Shown piece by piece: positions 10,661 through 22,766 of a stretch of DNA of 64,000 bases. This stretch comes from Allolobophora icterica. Taxonomy: Eukaryota; Annelida; Clitellata; Crassiclitellata; Lumbricidae. Every line of letters starts with the position of its first letter. Within the stretch, counting starts at the first letter, position 1. A program made the position numbers and the translations under genes. The stretch lies in NCBI GenBank assembly GCA_963556255.1, contig OY744604.1:70477390-70541389 (forward strand), in the 5' to 3' direction. The notes beneath the pieces were generated by a model. It was not told the origin of the DNA and searched no databases. It worked only from the letters and a program-made list of their open reading frames with translations.

Positions 10661-11710
10661 CTCGTTTGTTAAGCCTTAGGCATACATATCCTTCCGTAAG
10701 TTGCATTCATTCTGTGTGATATTGCTTTTCTCTTCGTCGTAGGCTACTCTTCCGCTGTGAATAAGCTTAAAGGTTTCTTTTCATACCTGGACTTCTTACA
10801 AGAGATTCAAAGCGTTGGTAATCTGATGATTTATCACCACTTATAGGAAACCCCTAAAACGGCTATTGCTTAAATTACCGATGACATCTTAGATTATTCA
10901 AAACTTCGGCTCTTAGAAACAGGTTTCCTATATAATTCTTCTTCCTATGATGGCTTCTCACACTCTAGGTCTTCTTCACCACCGGTTCTTAGCTTATTGC
11001 AATCAACAACTCTAACCGATATTAATTAAATCTTTTATTCTTCTGATAAGCAGTGCGCTTTAGATACCTTTCTTCCATATCAAAACGTCTGCAGAAAATG
11101 GATTTCTAAATCTTGCATCAGTCTATATGTAAGCTCTAAAGAATCTGAGAAATTTAACACTGTAGACTACATTGATTACTAATGAACATTTTCCCGTTGT
11201 GGATGTTAGTTAACATGATCTTAGTTTACTCGTCAAAGCTGATTGGAATCAGTTAATCATAGCCTAATACTAAAGTTCAGACCAGAAGAGATTTTACAAA
11301 ATGCAGTAAACTATGTGGTCTGGTATCTGGAAAGCACGATATAACAGAAATAATAATTATATCAAAGGAAGCCTAAAGATAGAGGATAACTATGGTGCAT
11401 GTTTGGTCAAGTAAATATTTTACCACTGATCGATTTTCTTCTCTCACTACGAATCGTAATAAGAAGTTTAAACGTGGCAAATAATTATTAAACTGCATCT
11501 TTGCACACATAGCAATCATAAAACTTCGCAAGTGGAGGTAAAATTTCTCATTCCATGACATGATCTGGACTTTGTAAGCGATTTTTGAATAGAGTCGTTT
11601 TCCTGACGCAAATGAAGCAATTATTTTTTGTCATGAAACAACATTAGTTACTCTTCCGTGTCAGAAAATAGACGCGCTTTTGTCAGGAGTGTCTTTCTTT
11701 TTTTAATCAA

Positions 11711-11751
11711 GATTGAATCATTTGCAATGGCTTTGGGTTTCGGATGAAGTA
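11711..11751 (-). pseudogene. Deletion scar of exon 2 relic (unit B)
   Basis: Only the extreme C-terminal tail of the relic exon remains. In units A and D the word GGATGAAGTA is followed by several hundred bases of relic exon and then TATTCCATGCA. In unit B the two are fused directly, consistent with deletion between short GTAT repeats. Confidence 0.65.
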
Positions 11752-12432
11752 TTCCATGCAACCATGCCATTTTCCTCCGATTCGATGCAATTAACTCGAT
11801 GCTGCGGAGTACCGACATATTCCAGTGTAATTCAACAATCACTTGGCCATGGTATATTTTATACTTTACCGTAGCGTGTACTTAAGATTATCCGCATTGT
11901 CGAACAGAAATAACGGTGCCTTCTGGCGACTGTAATTGCGCTAGCACTAAGGCTAACGCTAATCGCAGAAATTGAAAGAAATATAGAGGAAAATGTAAAG
12001 AAACTGCATGCATGCAAATAGAGACTTGTGAACAAGAGTATGTTTTATCTGTTTAACTTTTTATAATCGTTGCAGAATTCTTTTAGTTGTCAATTTAAAG
12101 AGCGCTATATAAATAAGTCATAAATTACATACACTTTCAATTGTATGAAAGTGTATATCATATATGACAGGATAATTTTCAAAGAAAATTGTAAACAGTA
12201 TATAGCTCGACAGTAGACAGGGCGGATTTAGGCCTGGTCACCATGTGCTAGTTCACTGGGGCCTCCACCACATTGGGGCCTCCACCACAAAGGACCAAGA
12301 TATTTGTTTGACTTGTGTTTCATAATTGATTATAAAATATTTCAGTAGTGTGCACAGACACAAGTTAACACAAATATCTAAAACTAAGAAATAGTGAAAA
12401 GGTCAGAAGATGGTTTGTCTCGGGCGTGAAAT

Positions 12433-13771
12433 CAGGGGCGTAGCTAGCTTTTCATGGGCCCGGGTGCAGGGGGTCCCGAATGGGCCCCTGTTTGGCCTTG
12501 TAAGGCTTGTAGCCTTGTGTGCTTACCAATACTGTCATGGACTCGTGTGTATGCCCCCCGCCACATAGGCCAAATGCCTAAATCAAGGTCTTAGGTCACA
12601 CTGAGAAAATTGCGTAACATATCGCTATTATACAGATAAATCAAAGATATAAATACGACAATAAGCAAAATTAGTCATTCAGATCGAATGACTTATTATG
12701 TTTACTAACATCACTGTAGGGACAGTAGGCCTACTAGTAGGCCTACTCTGCCGTTTGTGTACTGCCTATATAAAAACTAAACAATTACATTTCATATTTA
12801 AGTGTGCAATACAACTCATTCACAGAATAAACATGAATGCTGTAAGAATGAGACGGATAAAATCACAATGTTATAATTTCAGTTATTTCTCAATCAGATT
12901 TAACACATGTCACTCTGTATACCTGCATTGCATGCAGTGACTCAGACTTATTCACTTATTACTAGTACCCGGTACTTAAAAACAATGCCATGGAATTGTA
13001 GAGTTTTCTTTCTAGCCTTTTGTTTAGCAAAAATTTAGCCTAAATCATCCTCGCGACGTTAGGCTAATCATCCTTGCACGCTGTACAGTCTGTTGTCGGT
13101 ACCGATCCAGTTCCAGACATTGCCTTAACATGGCCTTAGCATATTTACATCATGGCCTTAGTGACAATGAAACTGGAAATTTTTGGCAGTTTCTTTGATT
13201 CTGTTGCAATCTGTTGACGTCGTTTACATTTCGCAAATCCGCTTAAATGTTCTGTAGTAATACTAGTAGGCCTATTACGTCTTGCAGACAGTGTTTCATA
13301 CAGAACAGTTTAAACTTCAACAGTGTGCAAATTTTATTTCAAGCATAACGGCATTAGAGATTTTCATTTTGCTAATTCACTTCATTTTCTCAACTTAAAA
13401 CTGCATTACTAACAATCTTTATTATCACTCACATAATTTGTGCACATAGGCCTAAACTCTGACGTCATTATACAATGTGAAAGTCGTCACTCGAGACGCA
13501 AGAAACAAGGTAAAAGGAGTTCAGTACGGTGGATGGCAGCTGGCTATGTTAAGGACGTAGGCCTAATGCAGTTGAGTGTGTCGACTGTCGAAGCATTCGA
13601 ACATCACAACTACTAGATCTGTCACCAAATAAGCCTTATGTGAATTAGATTAATTGTAAAACGACACTTTCAACTGTGGCTTTACAAAATTGTCTGGTGT
13701 CTCTGTGGGCCCCTGGAGGTCGTGGGCCCGGGTGCCTTGCACCCCCTGCACATATGATAGCTACGCCACTG
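12433..13771. mobile_element. Non-autonomous hAT element, 1339 bp
   Basis: The termini are CAGGGGCGTAGCTA and, inverted, CAGTGGCGTAGCTA. They are flanked by perfect 8-bp duplications CGTGAAAT at 12425-12432 and 13772-13779. The sister duplication keeps the empty site: near 34430-34440 a single GCGTGAAATCATG runs through. No transposase frame is present. It inserted after the B/D duplication, or was lost cleanly from D, which is less likely. It contains a 22-bp perfect palindrome of TAGGCCTA units at 12725-12746. Confidence 0.92.
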
Positions 13772-13778
13772 CGTGAAA

Positions 13779-14180
13779 TCGTGTCAAGTTAGTGAAACTG
13801 CGTGTTTTCTTCTTCACAGATTTGGTGACCAGACCCTCAAATTTGATCTCATGCAGAATGTCAGCTTCTATGCTCATCAGAGAAAGGTGGGACTCACTGC
13901 CGTTCGATTTGCGAAGTCTGTTCTTTATCAGTTTCATTTTTGAGAATGAACGTTCCGCACTGCACTCTCGAGAGACATCTTGATCTTGTTCGTCCTTGAA
14001 TGTGTCCAAAAAGTCAACACCTGCGCAAGCTCATTTCCTAAGCATGCATAGACCTCCACGAGATTCGATGTCGCTACAAGTAGTTCTTGTGATGAAAGCA
14101 CATTCAGTCTGCGCAAGAAGCCGAAACGAGATGAAAATTTATATAATAAGCTCGTACACACCTAGTCGATGCTGCAAGCC
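13779..14180 (-). pseudogene. hAT transposase C-terminal fragment (unit B)
   Basis: Minus-strand translation shows the hAT C-terminal dimerisation motif: SAERSFSKMKLIKNRLRKS followed by a LMSIEADILHEI segment, as in TTF/ZMYM1-type hAT transposases. Upstream residues lie in a different frame. No DDE catalytic core is present. The same fragment is at 34438-34870 in unit D with matching breaks, so it was already dead before the duplication. Confidence 0.8.
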
Positions 14181-14655
14181 TGCAAAGCAGTAACAAAATG
14201 ATCAGTGACTGGTAGAAAGTTTTGTATTCAAAATTTATCTAACTGCCTCAACTCCATCCGCGGAATAGTGTGACTAGATTGATCGAGCGGATCAAGTCGC
14301 ACATCGCGTTGGCGTTCTCTCTTCTGAATGTATTCTGTCGTTCCGGATTTCCTGATGCCTTCTTTCACGTACTCCTTGAACCAACCTCGCTTGGACTTGG
14401 ATTTAGATCAAACTGGGCGTCCTGCAGCGTCTTGCTGCTCTTTGTAAAATGTCATTCCAGAAGGCGGTGTAAATACCGGTCTCAAGCTGACACAGTCGCT
14501 AGTTCTAGATTCAATTAGCGCAGCTTTGCCTTTGGGATAAATTATGCTGGAGTCGACGCCTAGTGACTCGTGACCCAGGTTCACTACAGGCTATCAGATA
14601 TCATCCGCGCCTGGCTTACGGCGTGCTATGGGCCTCCACCGCAGCGGTGCACTGG

Positions 14656-15938
14656 TAGCCCCCGGCGCCGCCGCTATCCGCCGCCGCCGCCGCCGTTAAG
14701 CCCTCGAGTCGAAACCAGTCGCTAAGCTATCGACTGCTAGCGACTTCGTTCACTTAATATTTTTGCTTGTTGTTTTAATCGCGGTTTCCAAGTTTCGATT
14801 TGACAAAGACATCAGCAGCAGGACGAGCAACATTACAATATAATACAATTTTCGTTTATTGAAGAAAACATGGTGACTTGCCACAACTTGGTACATTAAA
14901 ACAGAGTTTCTCTATTAGTAAGAGTTCTTATTGAGAATACGCGGATATAGTCGTTGTCTTATTTTGGTAGAGTGAATTATTTTATGCATTCTGTTATGAA
15001 GGCGGTGTTGATGAGTACGAAGAGGGGGAATAAGCAGGGTGAGAATTGTCTAGGGTTGGGAGGTTCAACCCCCTAGTCCTTCTTAATTAGGACTTCAAAG
15101 TTGAGTCTTCATTGCAAACCCCAAGGGGTTCCTTTCCAACCCCCTCAGTTGCGCAGGTGTTATTTAGCATTATTTCATTCTATGACTAAGTGAAGAAATT
15201 TCCACGGTATATCATGTATTCACTTTTTAATATTCTTAACGAAGGAATTGATTTTGATTCGAGATTGACTTGCAAAACTGCTAGCGTTGAAATCAACTGC
15301 TTTAAAATTTCGCTGACATCAGTTTGCAAAATACGAATAAAATATTCCACTACACATGGATCAAAGTCTAAACTACCCAATCTTTTTCTAGAATCTCACA
15401 CCGAAATAAATGCCAGAGTACATGATTCTAGTTCTCTGCTACTGCCTGAAAGAGGCACGCATCAGCAGTTTCAGCCAACTGGTTGGCCGTGAGACCTGGA
15501 ACTGCTATAAATCCTTCGCTTCATTCGATTTATCAAGTGCTCAGTTTCACGAATTCACGTTAACATTAATTTTTACAGTCATCGGCCTGTCCCCTGTCAG
15601 CATGCCCACATGGAGCGGAACCCATACTGCCATATTGGATCCGTATAGACCCATATGGGTCCCATCTAATGCCCACGGAAATGATGGTACGGTCAGTACA
15701 GTATCCGGTAAAATGCATTATATTGTTAGGTAACCAGGTTTATCTAATAGGTATATCAGGTATATCCAATAGACATACCTAATTACCTGAGAAGTCGATA
15801 GCAAGTCGCTAAGTCAGTCGATAAGTATAAGCGACTTAGTCAGTCGATAAGCATGCGACTTAGTCGACTGAGTCGCTAAGTCAGTCGCTAACTGATCAAG
15901 TCAGTCGGTAACTCCTTAGCGACTGACTCCGGGTACTA
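14656..15938. mobile_element. Unclassified element with 8-bp target duplication, 1283 bp
   Basis: The perfect 8-bp duplication TGCACTGG flanks it (14648-14655 and 15939-15946), and the unfilled site survives in unit D near 35330 (GGTGCACTGGGGCC). The ends are short and imperfectly inverted (TAGCCCCCGG and TAGTACCCGG). The left interior is a GCC-rich run, and the right subterminal region has AGTCGCTAAGTCAGTCG-type repeats, with related inverted words near 14710-14745. No transposase was recognised. The 8-bp duplication suggests hAT or a similar superfamily. Confidence 0.7.
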
Positions 15939-16254
15939 TGCACTGGGGCCTCCAGCCCTCCACCTAAGTTAATACGGCCGTGTAGCTATAGAGCCAATTA
16001 ACGCGAGTGGTATTCAAGCAAAATATCAATGTGGTGAAAATTTGAGGATGAATGTTTTTCTGGTCTCATGGATATATGAAACCGTGTGTCGTTTTGCGTT
16101 GTATATTTCTACTTTTTTGCTTGAGAATTTTCTTCTCTGTTGGCAATAAAGATGCGTAGGCCGATGTATAAAAACTCGTCTGGTGTCTATGCTGGTCTCC
16201 GATAAGCAGCTTTTGCATTGCACTGAAAAATTTCGGAGATTTTCAATACATTAC

Positions 16255-16420
16255 ATAGTTCAATTCAATTCAATTTATATCGGTAACCAAGCATAAACAA
16301 TAAACGAAGCACGTAATGCTTATTCGAATAACATGATGAGGCCACTCATAGACCCCAAAGGGGTCATAGTCCACGCTACCCGGTCCACCTGGGTAGTAAT
16401 ACAATTAGATTACAAGCAGT
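16255..16420 (-). repeat. LINE/SINE-like 3' end, unit B copy
   Basis: This is the same block as 2495-2660 and 37505-37670, with an (AATTG)n tail in minus orientation and the GACCCCAAAGGGGTC inverted core. It is part of the duplicated unit. Confidence 0.45.
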
Positions 16421-16803
16421 GGCTGTAACATCAATAAACAGGTTGCGGCAATATTAAACCATCTGGTTTAGTAATATTAAACGTTTAACATATAACATTG
16501 ACGCCGCCACTGTTCTTTACCTGCAGTTAATGCTGTTATGGATTATGTAGATTGAGATTTGTCCAAGCCTCAGGCAATTTCCTTCGTGTAAGCTTATAAT
16601 TGCTGTCTCTGTCTATTTTTAGAACATAGCTACACATGTCAATAAAACAGACTAGAATTTAAAAAGTGTGTGTTTGAGAAATGTGACAAAGTTAAAGCGT
16701 GTATATTCCAGCGAGGAAACCCTTTGACAGAACTTCGTTCAAAGAGCCAACTACAAATTTCTAGAGATACGGTACTCATGCACATGTACGCTATGGTTTG
16801 GTT

Positions 16804-16971
<168 letters not shown>

Positions 16972-17040
16972 CCATGAACGACAACAACAACAACTTCATC
17001 TTCGTTATCGTCGTCGTCATCATCATCATCACCATCATCA

Positions 17041-17600
17041 AAACAAAATGAGGCCTTTAACAACAACCATAACTCTCTAATAAAGTACAAGCAATTGACC
17101 TTGGAGGAGTCACAGCACAAAACTGGTACTAAGATACGACTTATGAGGGCCCTTGTCTGGCCAGTGGCAACGTACGGTTGTGAAAGCTGGACAATCAAGA
17201 AGAGAGAAGAAGAAAGAATAGACGCATTCGAAATGAAGTCTCAAAGACAGATTCTGAGTGTATCATGGACGGAAAAAAGAACAAATGAGTGGGTAGGCCT
17301 ACTGGAGAGTACAGGAACAGAAAGAAGATTGCTAAACTTGATCAAAAGAAGGAAACTTTCTTACTTCGGACACCTGATGAGGAAAAAAGGAGACTGTCTG
17401 GAAAAGGAGATAGTGCAGGGTACAGTACCAGAGGCAAGAGCACAGGGGAGACCGAAGATGGGATGGATCACCAACATCAGAACTTGGATGGAGCTGCCAT
17501 TCGATCGAGTGTTGAAAGAGACGGAGGACAGGAGAAGATGGAGGAAGCTTGTCCATGAAGCGACAAACCCTCGGATCTAGGAAGGTTGAGGACAAGACAA
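17041..17600 (+). pseudogene. LINE ORF2 C-terminal fragment (RTE/BovB-like or related)
   Basis: An open frame of about 150 codons matches the region after the RT palm in 'craniofacial development protein 2-like' retroelement proteins: ALVWPVATYGCESWTIKK, a DAFEMKSQRQIL segment, WTEKRTNEWV, RRKLSYFGHLMRK, a GRPKMGWI segment, and a final LVHEATNPRI tail. It ends in a natural stop at 17580. The catalytic RT and endonuclease are missing (5' truncation), so it cannot move by itself, although this part is unbroken and thus fairly young. Confidence 0.85.
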
Positions 17601-17818
17601 TTGAGCTTGTTCTATTCTATAATGGATTGATATAGGTCTAATCTGTCTAATTACTGCAAGGACTTCGCTTGATGAGCTTCCGAGCGTTGGTGTGTATCTG
17701 GCTTCGTCTTCTCCGTGCTGAAGAACACGCTTTATTTGCCCGCAGGGTTGATTCTGATATTGCAATTTACGCAGGTGCTTTTCGATTCAGGTGTGACTGT
17801 TGTAGCATGTACGGCTGA

Positions 17819-18133
17819 CAGAGGCGCGTTTACAGAAAACGGGGCCCTAGGTGCAAACATTATACGGGGCCCTAGGCGCAAACATTTTAGGGGCCCTTCT
17901 GAACTTGTATTAGCCCAAATGAAGAAACCAATTATAAATTACAATGATATAGAGCCTACTTTTATGGGAATGTTAAACTTTAAAAAAATAGGAAATAGGC
18001 AATATTTGAAATAATTCAAAATTGAAAATTAATATTTTTTATAATTGAAAAAAATCTTCATTCGTTTGGGGCCCTCCGAGATTTGGGGGCCCTAGGCGCT
18101 CGCCTAGTGCGCCTACGTGTTAACGCGCCTCTG
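17819..18133. mobile_element. hAT-type MITE, 315 bp
   Basis: The ends are CAGAGGCGCGTTTACAG and, inverted, CAGAGGCGCGTTAACAC. They are flanked by the perfect 8-bp duplication ACGGCTGA (17811-17818, 18134-18141). It is the same family as 28482-28822, sharing GGGCCCTAGGCGC subterminal blocks in inverted layout. There is no coding capacity. Confidence 0.92.
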
Positions 18134-18141
18134 ACGGCTGA

Positions 18142-18559
18142 GATTGTTATCCGCACTGGCGGGGATCTTGTTTGACAGGTGGAGGGACACGGGACATTTT
18201 TGAACTGATCTGGTCAAAAAGAGGTGACAAAATGTTTTGACCTTTTTTGGTGTTTTTTGTCCCATTCGACTCCCCGGGATAGCCGCCCATGGTTATGCGT
18301 ACTGGATATGATACACACTTAGATCCATATAAAAAAGTATTTATAAACGTCTTTCGCTTTTAGAGGAAGCTTATTCAGTTGCTGATTAGCGGAAACACAC
18401 TTTCGGATAAATTTACCTTAATTTACCTCAGACAATTTTTAAATAAATTAAAATGCCAGAGAATATGCCCCAAACATTCACCACACAACGTCAAGCTTCT
18501 CCAGCTGATGTAATCCTGGTAGACTAATAATATTCTTCTGATAATTGTACTTTATTCTA
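18142..18559. other. No gene recognised
   Basis: AT-rich intergenic sequence without a recognised repeat or gene. Confidence 0.4.
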
Positions 18560-18925
18560 TTTGAACGAACTTTGCTTGTCTCATACAATATTAGATGTAT
18601 ACATGTATATTAAGTTCACTAAACCACCCTCTGCCCACTCATCTCGTGCTCTTCGTTCCTCTGTCCGACTTGATGTCTTTGTCCCTCGATCGCGGACTTC
18701 CGTGACCCAGCATCGGGCCTTCGCTGTAGTGGGTCCGTCACCATGGAATGACCTTCCCCCTGCAGTCCGTAGTAGGATTCTAGAGGGGATCACACCTGCT
18801 TCACTTCGCTGCCTAAAGACTTACTTGTTTAAGGGCCTGTCACGTTGAGAGCGCCTCTGTATAGACCTGCTGAGAGAAGCGCTTTATAAAATATGTTCAG
18901 ATAAGATAAGATAAGATAAGTTCGG
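18560..18925 (+). mobile_element. 5'-truncated CR1/L2-like LINE with (GATAA)n tail
   Basis: The frame encodes the extreme ORF2 C-terminus: SRTSVTQHRAFAVVGPSPWNDLP and a final SLRCLKTYLFKG. After the stop come a hairpin (GCGCCTCT...AGAGAAGCGC), TTTATAAA and a (GATAA)n tail near 18897-18920. The hairpin plus simple-repeat tail matches other LINE ends in this window. This is a 5'-truncated, otherwise legible copy. Confidence 0.85.
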
Positions 18926-20117
18926 TTATTCCCAAACAGAAAACTGAAATATTAATTGAGATAACTAAGATTAAACTACATATATATTCGAACTGCTTCG
19001 ATTTAATATCTTTTTGCACAGTAGGGTCTAAATATCTAGTCAGTAGCTGAGTAGCATAATAATGAGAGTCGCTGGATCATGGATAGAGGAAGAAACACTG
19101 AAAGGAATCAAAAGAGCGGGTTCTGGAGACTGGGTTGGTGTTATTTAGCTCGTGTATCAAAGGTGAAGTTTGGCTGAAGTCGTTAGCAGATGAAAGAAAG
19201 CAATTCCATATCTTTGAAGAATGAACGCTGGAAGGATTCATCTGTGCAACTTCCTATACAAGAAATCGGCAAATCCTTTCCTAAATGTCATTTTATGGAG
19301 GCAGAGAAGTTCAGTTAATAGGCCTAATACAAAACATTTCAATTCTGGTTCGGGTAAAATATTTGTGAATATAGGATTCATGGAAATTTGTCATTAATTA
19401 ACTGTCTTGTTTAATGCTTTGGTAGAATGTAGGTTCCAGGTTCTGCTCTTAGACCAAGAATATTTCAGATACAATGAGAAGAATTCATCAGTCATACACC
19501 GATTGCCTAACACCACTTTTGTCTATCTATAGTCTATGCATGTTGAGTAAAGTGCAAAGGCAGAAGATCAACTGCCGCTGCAACTGCAAGAAGTCGCAAA
19601 GTCCTTCAGCTAATCCAGACAGGCCTCTATAGGTATTAATTTTTTGCGACTTCTTTTTCTTAGTTTTTGCTAGGAGCACAGATGGAACCGAGATCACAAA
19701 TTAACATCGACCTTAGCAGGCATTTTGACTTCTGACTTCTTGATTGACAATCCATCATGCTGGACTGTCAATCGAGATTTAATTCGTGTACTGTACACCT
19801 TATACGATCGGGTGCAAAACTACTGAGACCGGGTGTAAGGCGTCAGTTAATTCAGTCTTTCAAATTGGGTGGTATTACAAGCATCAACTTGGAGCTATAT
19901 CTTCTTCAGTGGCAGCTGGTTTAGCGCATTGATGGCTTCGTTGGATTTCGCCGATCATTTTGAAATAAGCAGCCTGTACCTTTTCCAAAATCTAGCACTA
20001 CCTGCAGTACCTTTGTTTCTTCAGTCCTTACAACCAAAGAACAAAAGTTCATTCAGGAAAATAGAGAATATACAGCATTTATTCGTTTTGAGTCTAATTG
20101 AAAAAAGCGCATTTCAT
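18926..20117. other. No gene recognised
   Basis: AT-rich intergenic sequence. No convincing coding frame or repeat with definable ends was seen. Confidence 0.4.
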
Positions 20118-20295
20118 CAGGCACGTAACTAGGATTTTTCGTTTGGGGGGGCTTAAACCTTGAACATGGCAACATTTATACAGTGTTCATACGAATTTTA
20201 GCCGTAAGCATACAACGGCTTGACTTGTTTGGGGGGCTTCAACTTCGTTTGGGGGGGCTTAAGCCCCCCCAAGCCCAACGCTAGTTACGTCCCTG
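20118..20295. mobile_element. hAT-type MITE, 178 bp
   Basis: The ends are CAGGCACGTAACTAGG and, inverted, CAGGGACGTAACTAGC. The perfect 8-bp duplication CATTTCAT flanks it (20110-20117, 20296-20303). The inside has inverted GGGGGGGCTTAA words. It is non-coding. Confidence 0.9.
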
Positions 20296-20707
20296 CATTT
20301 CATCATCTTGGTTGGACAAACTGGGTTGGAGGTACTTTACGGTTGGTTATTGAAAAGGACGAGGAAACACCCAGAGATCCAGTAAGAATAAATGCAGAAG
20401 ATGACTCCAGTAATAGTAGTTACCGGTACCTTTTGTTGCTCTGTTCGTCTCTCAATTAATGTTGGAAGGGTCCAAGACATCGAAAAATGTTTAAAATCAA
20501 AGCAGATTGGCAAACATAAAATTATGTCTCCTCGCCAGTTAAACGGCCAAATATTGTATTTGCACGAAAAACGACAAGGGTATTGTTAGCGACGTTAACC
20601 ACGATAACTACGACGTATTAAGCTACAATAGTTTAAGTAAAGTTAAGCTGTCAGCTTGATGCGCAACAAACCGATTTGCGCTCGTCAACAGATTCGAAAC
20701 ATTTGAC

Positions 20708-21081
20708 TCATGCCTGGCCAGTTGCACGCACAGCCGTCGAGTTACCAATGATGTTGATGACGTTCACAACAGGTTCATTACTCTCCTGACGTCGTCTGTT
20801 GCACAGCTGCTGACGTAGATACTTTTTCACTGGATCCAGTTTGGCCGCGTATATGAACGGATTGAAACAGAGATGCAACAAAGCCAGAAACATCGAAACG
20901 TAGCGGATTTCTGAATTGAAACTCTTTATAATACACAGATTATAGAGAAAGAAGTAGATGCGATTTGGAGACCAACAGAGAACAAAACAAACCGAGATGA
21001 CAAGGAATGTTTTGATGACGTTCATTTGGGTTTTCAAGGCCATTTGCTGAGCAGCGCTCTTCATCATGTTGTTGAAGTTAA
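20708..21081 (-). CDS. GPCR locus C, exon 2 (TM6-TM7, C-tail)
   Basis: This completes the phase-1 valine codon after a CTGCGTGCAG acceptor, then encodes NFNNMMKSAAQQ, TM6 with FVLCWSPNRIY, TM7 with CFNPFIYA (phenylalanine in place of the usual leucine before NPxxY), helix 8 LDPVKKYL and a C-tail rich in arginine and asparagine. The stop is at 20708. The exon is intact. With exon 1 it predicts a receptor of about 324 residues. Confidence 0.9.
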
Positions 21082-22766
21082 CTGCACGCAGAAATAAAAA
21101 TCATTCAGTGCACATTGTACAGTAATTCTTCGATGCAGCTGAGAATTATTCTTCTCAATTGCGCGCCGCGATCAAAGTAAATGATAAGGAACGAAAATCA
21201 GCAAATCAAGGTCATGGGGAACAAACGTATTCGGCTGATTAATTGGGACGGCATTCAAAACAATCTTAAGAGCTAGTTTAAGGAAAGAATCGAGTAATTC
21301 TAAAAGGATTGGAATAACTTTAAGCATTTAAAGTGGGGAATGCATTAAAAGGCAAAAGATATTTCTTAAGACAGTGTGTACTTATTCAGCCATAGTCTAG
21401 ATACTATGAAATTCCGTCATTCAAATGTTCTTGAGAAATAATAGAAACGTCTGTTCCACTGTCGATTTTAAATTTCACATAATGTCTTGTTAGATAGGTG
21501 AACCGTAGCGGTTGGCGATCACTTGAAGTGTTATTCAATATTCAAACATAAAGGTTGCTCCTCCCTTCCTTTCACAGTAATTTCGATTAAAATCGCCCTG
21601 AAGTGACCGCTGTCTCCACATATGCAGCGAAAAGCATTCTTCGCGGTGCAGCAATTTTTTTCATTCTGTGCGTCACAGCGTGGATATAATAGAAACTGTT
21701 TTCCGCGGCCATTGCACGACGCTTTTTGTAGTTTTATCGTTCCTGGCACCTGGGTCTCACAGCATCGATGCTGTGATGGTCTACGTCTTTCACTGTTCGC
21801 AGAAGTTAAACAGGTCCATCCACACATGGGCCTGCAGGAATTTTTCTAGGGGAGCAAAAATTTCTTGGGGTGACAAAATAACTTTTTTTGCGTAGAATAG
21901 CTATTAATGAACACAAAAAACGAGACAATTTTGAAAATCCAGGGGGACAAATGTCCCTTTTTCTTTCTCCGGACGCCAATGCATTCAAAAGGGTTTTGTG
22001 GACCGGCTGATGCTGTATTGGCTATTTTCTGGATAATATTTAACAGTAACACTGCAAAATAAAATATAGTGTATAAGTGTATGATACACAACTGAAACGA
22101 ACAAAATACGACTGATAGTTTGAGTGTTTATTCACAGAGATCAAACTGTCTTTAAATTTAAAAACAGATTAGAGGTCGGTAGATGTGTAATATAATATGG
22201 AAGATCATTCCATGTCGAAGGGCCAGAACATTTTATAAAGAATAATTTCATCCTAATATGTGCAAAATCAATGCAGTAGTTTAACAACGTTCTAGTGTAA
22301 TGATTACGTACAGCAGATCGGGCCTACCTGATGAAATAACCACCGAATGTACTAGGTAACAAGCTCTGACATAGTGTAACCGAGATAGTGTCGGTATAAT
22401 TTTATACATTGCTCAGCAACACTCCTAGTAATTCAACATGGCATTGCTACCTCGTGTTTTATTAGATGACGATTTTGTTCAGTCAGAAATATTAACATAC
22501 CATTGGGTTTTTGTTGAATAAAAACCGAAAGGGCTGGTTTGCTGGGCCAGTCTAAATGTTATTTTTAAGCACAAGAGAAGCAAAATGTGCTCTCTTAACG
22601 CTACATTTCTCACGGCTAAGTAATATCTCATTTCTTAATTCATCAACTTTAAAACAGTTGCCTTAACTCACCGGTGCAGCAATACAATCGACGTAATGAA
22701 ACACTGAGTGACCTAATTGTTCTATCTTTGCATTTGATAGGCTTATCTGTATTTTGAGACACGTAC
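21082..22766 (-). other. Intron of GPCR locus C (1685 bp)
   Basis: A phase-1 intron with donor G|GTACGT and acceptor GTGCAG. It is more than 1 kb longer than the introns of B and D. The extra length includes a LINE relic at 22120-22400 and unclassified sequence at about 21530-22090 that looks inserted, but its ends were not resolved. Confidence 0.8.
22120..22400 (-). pseudogene. LINE ORF2 C-terminal relic in locus C intron
   Basis: Minus-strand translation shows KLFFIKCSGPSTWNDLPYYI followed by a leucine-rich FLNLKTVL end, the standard C-terminal box of CR1/L2-like ORF2 proteins. It is short and degenerate, and lies in the same orientation as the host gene. Confidence 0.7.

Larger units (their letters stand above)
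8205..14655. repeat. Segmental duplication, copy 1 (locus B)
   Basis: This block pairs with 29685-35350. Both contain, in order, the 3' flank, exon 2, intron, exon 1, upstream block, relic exon 2 site and hAT transposase fragment. In a sample of about 185 bases (8221-8407 against 29697-29883) I count roughly 9-10 differences. Differences between the copies include the inverted duplication at 9814-9896, the deletion at about 11751, the hAT insertion at 12433-13771 and a separate element at 14656-15938. Confidence 0.85.
12218..15975. mobile_element. hAT-related composite insertion (unit B)
   Basis: Starting at CAGGGCGGATTTAGG, which resembles a hAT end, this composite carries a hAT transposase C-terminal fragment (13779-14180) and is absent from unit A, where the flanks are joined near 2075. 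The D copy begins at 34217. Two further elements have inserted into the B copy (12433-13771 and 14656-15938). The right boundary and the target duplication are not clear: the flanking TAGCT repeats could be a short duplication. Confidence 0.55.

Noticed and set aside
12698..12940. 80-codon plus-strand frame inside the hAT derivative
   Set aside because: No domain and no similarity visible; length is compatible with chance in a non-autonomous element.
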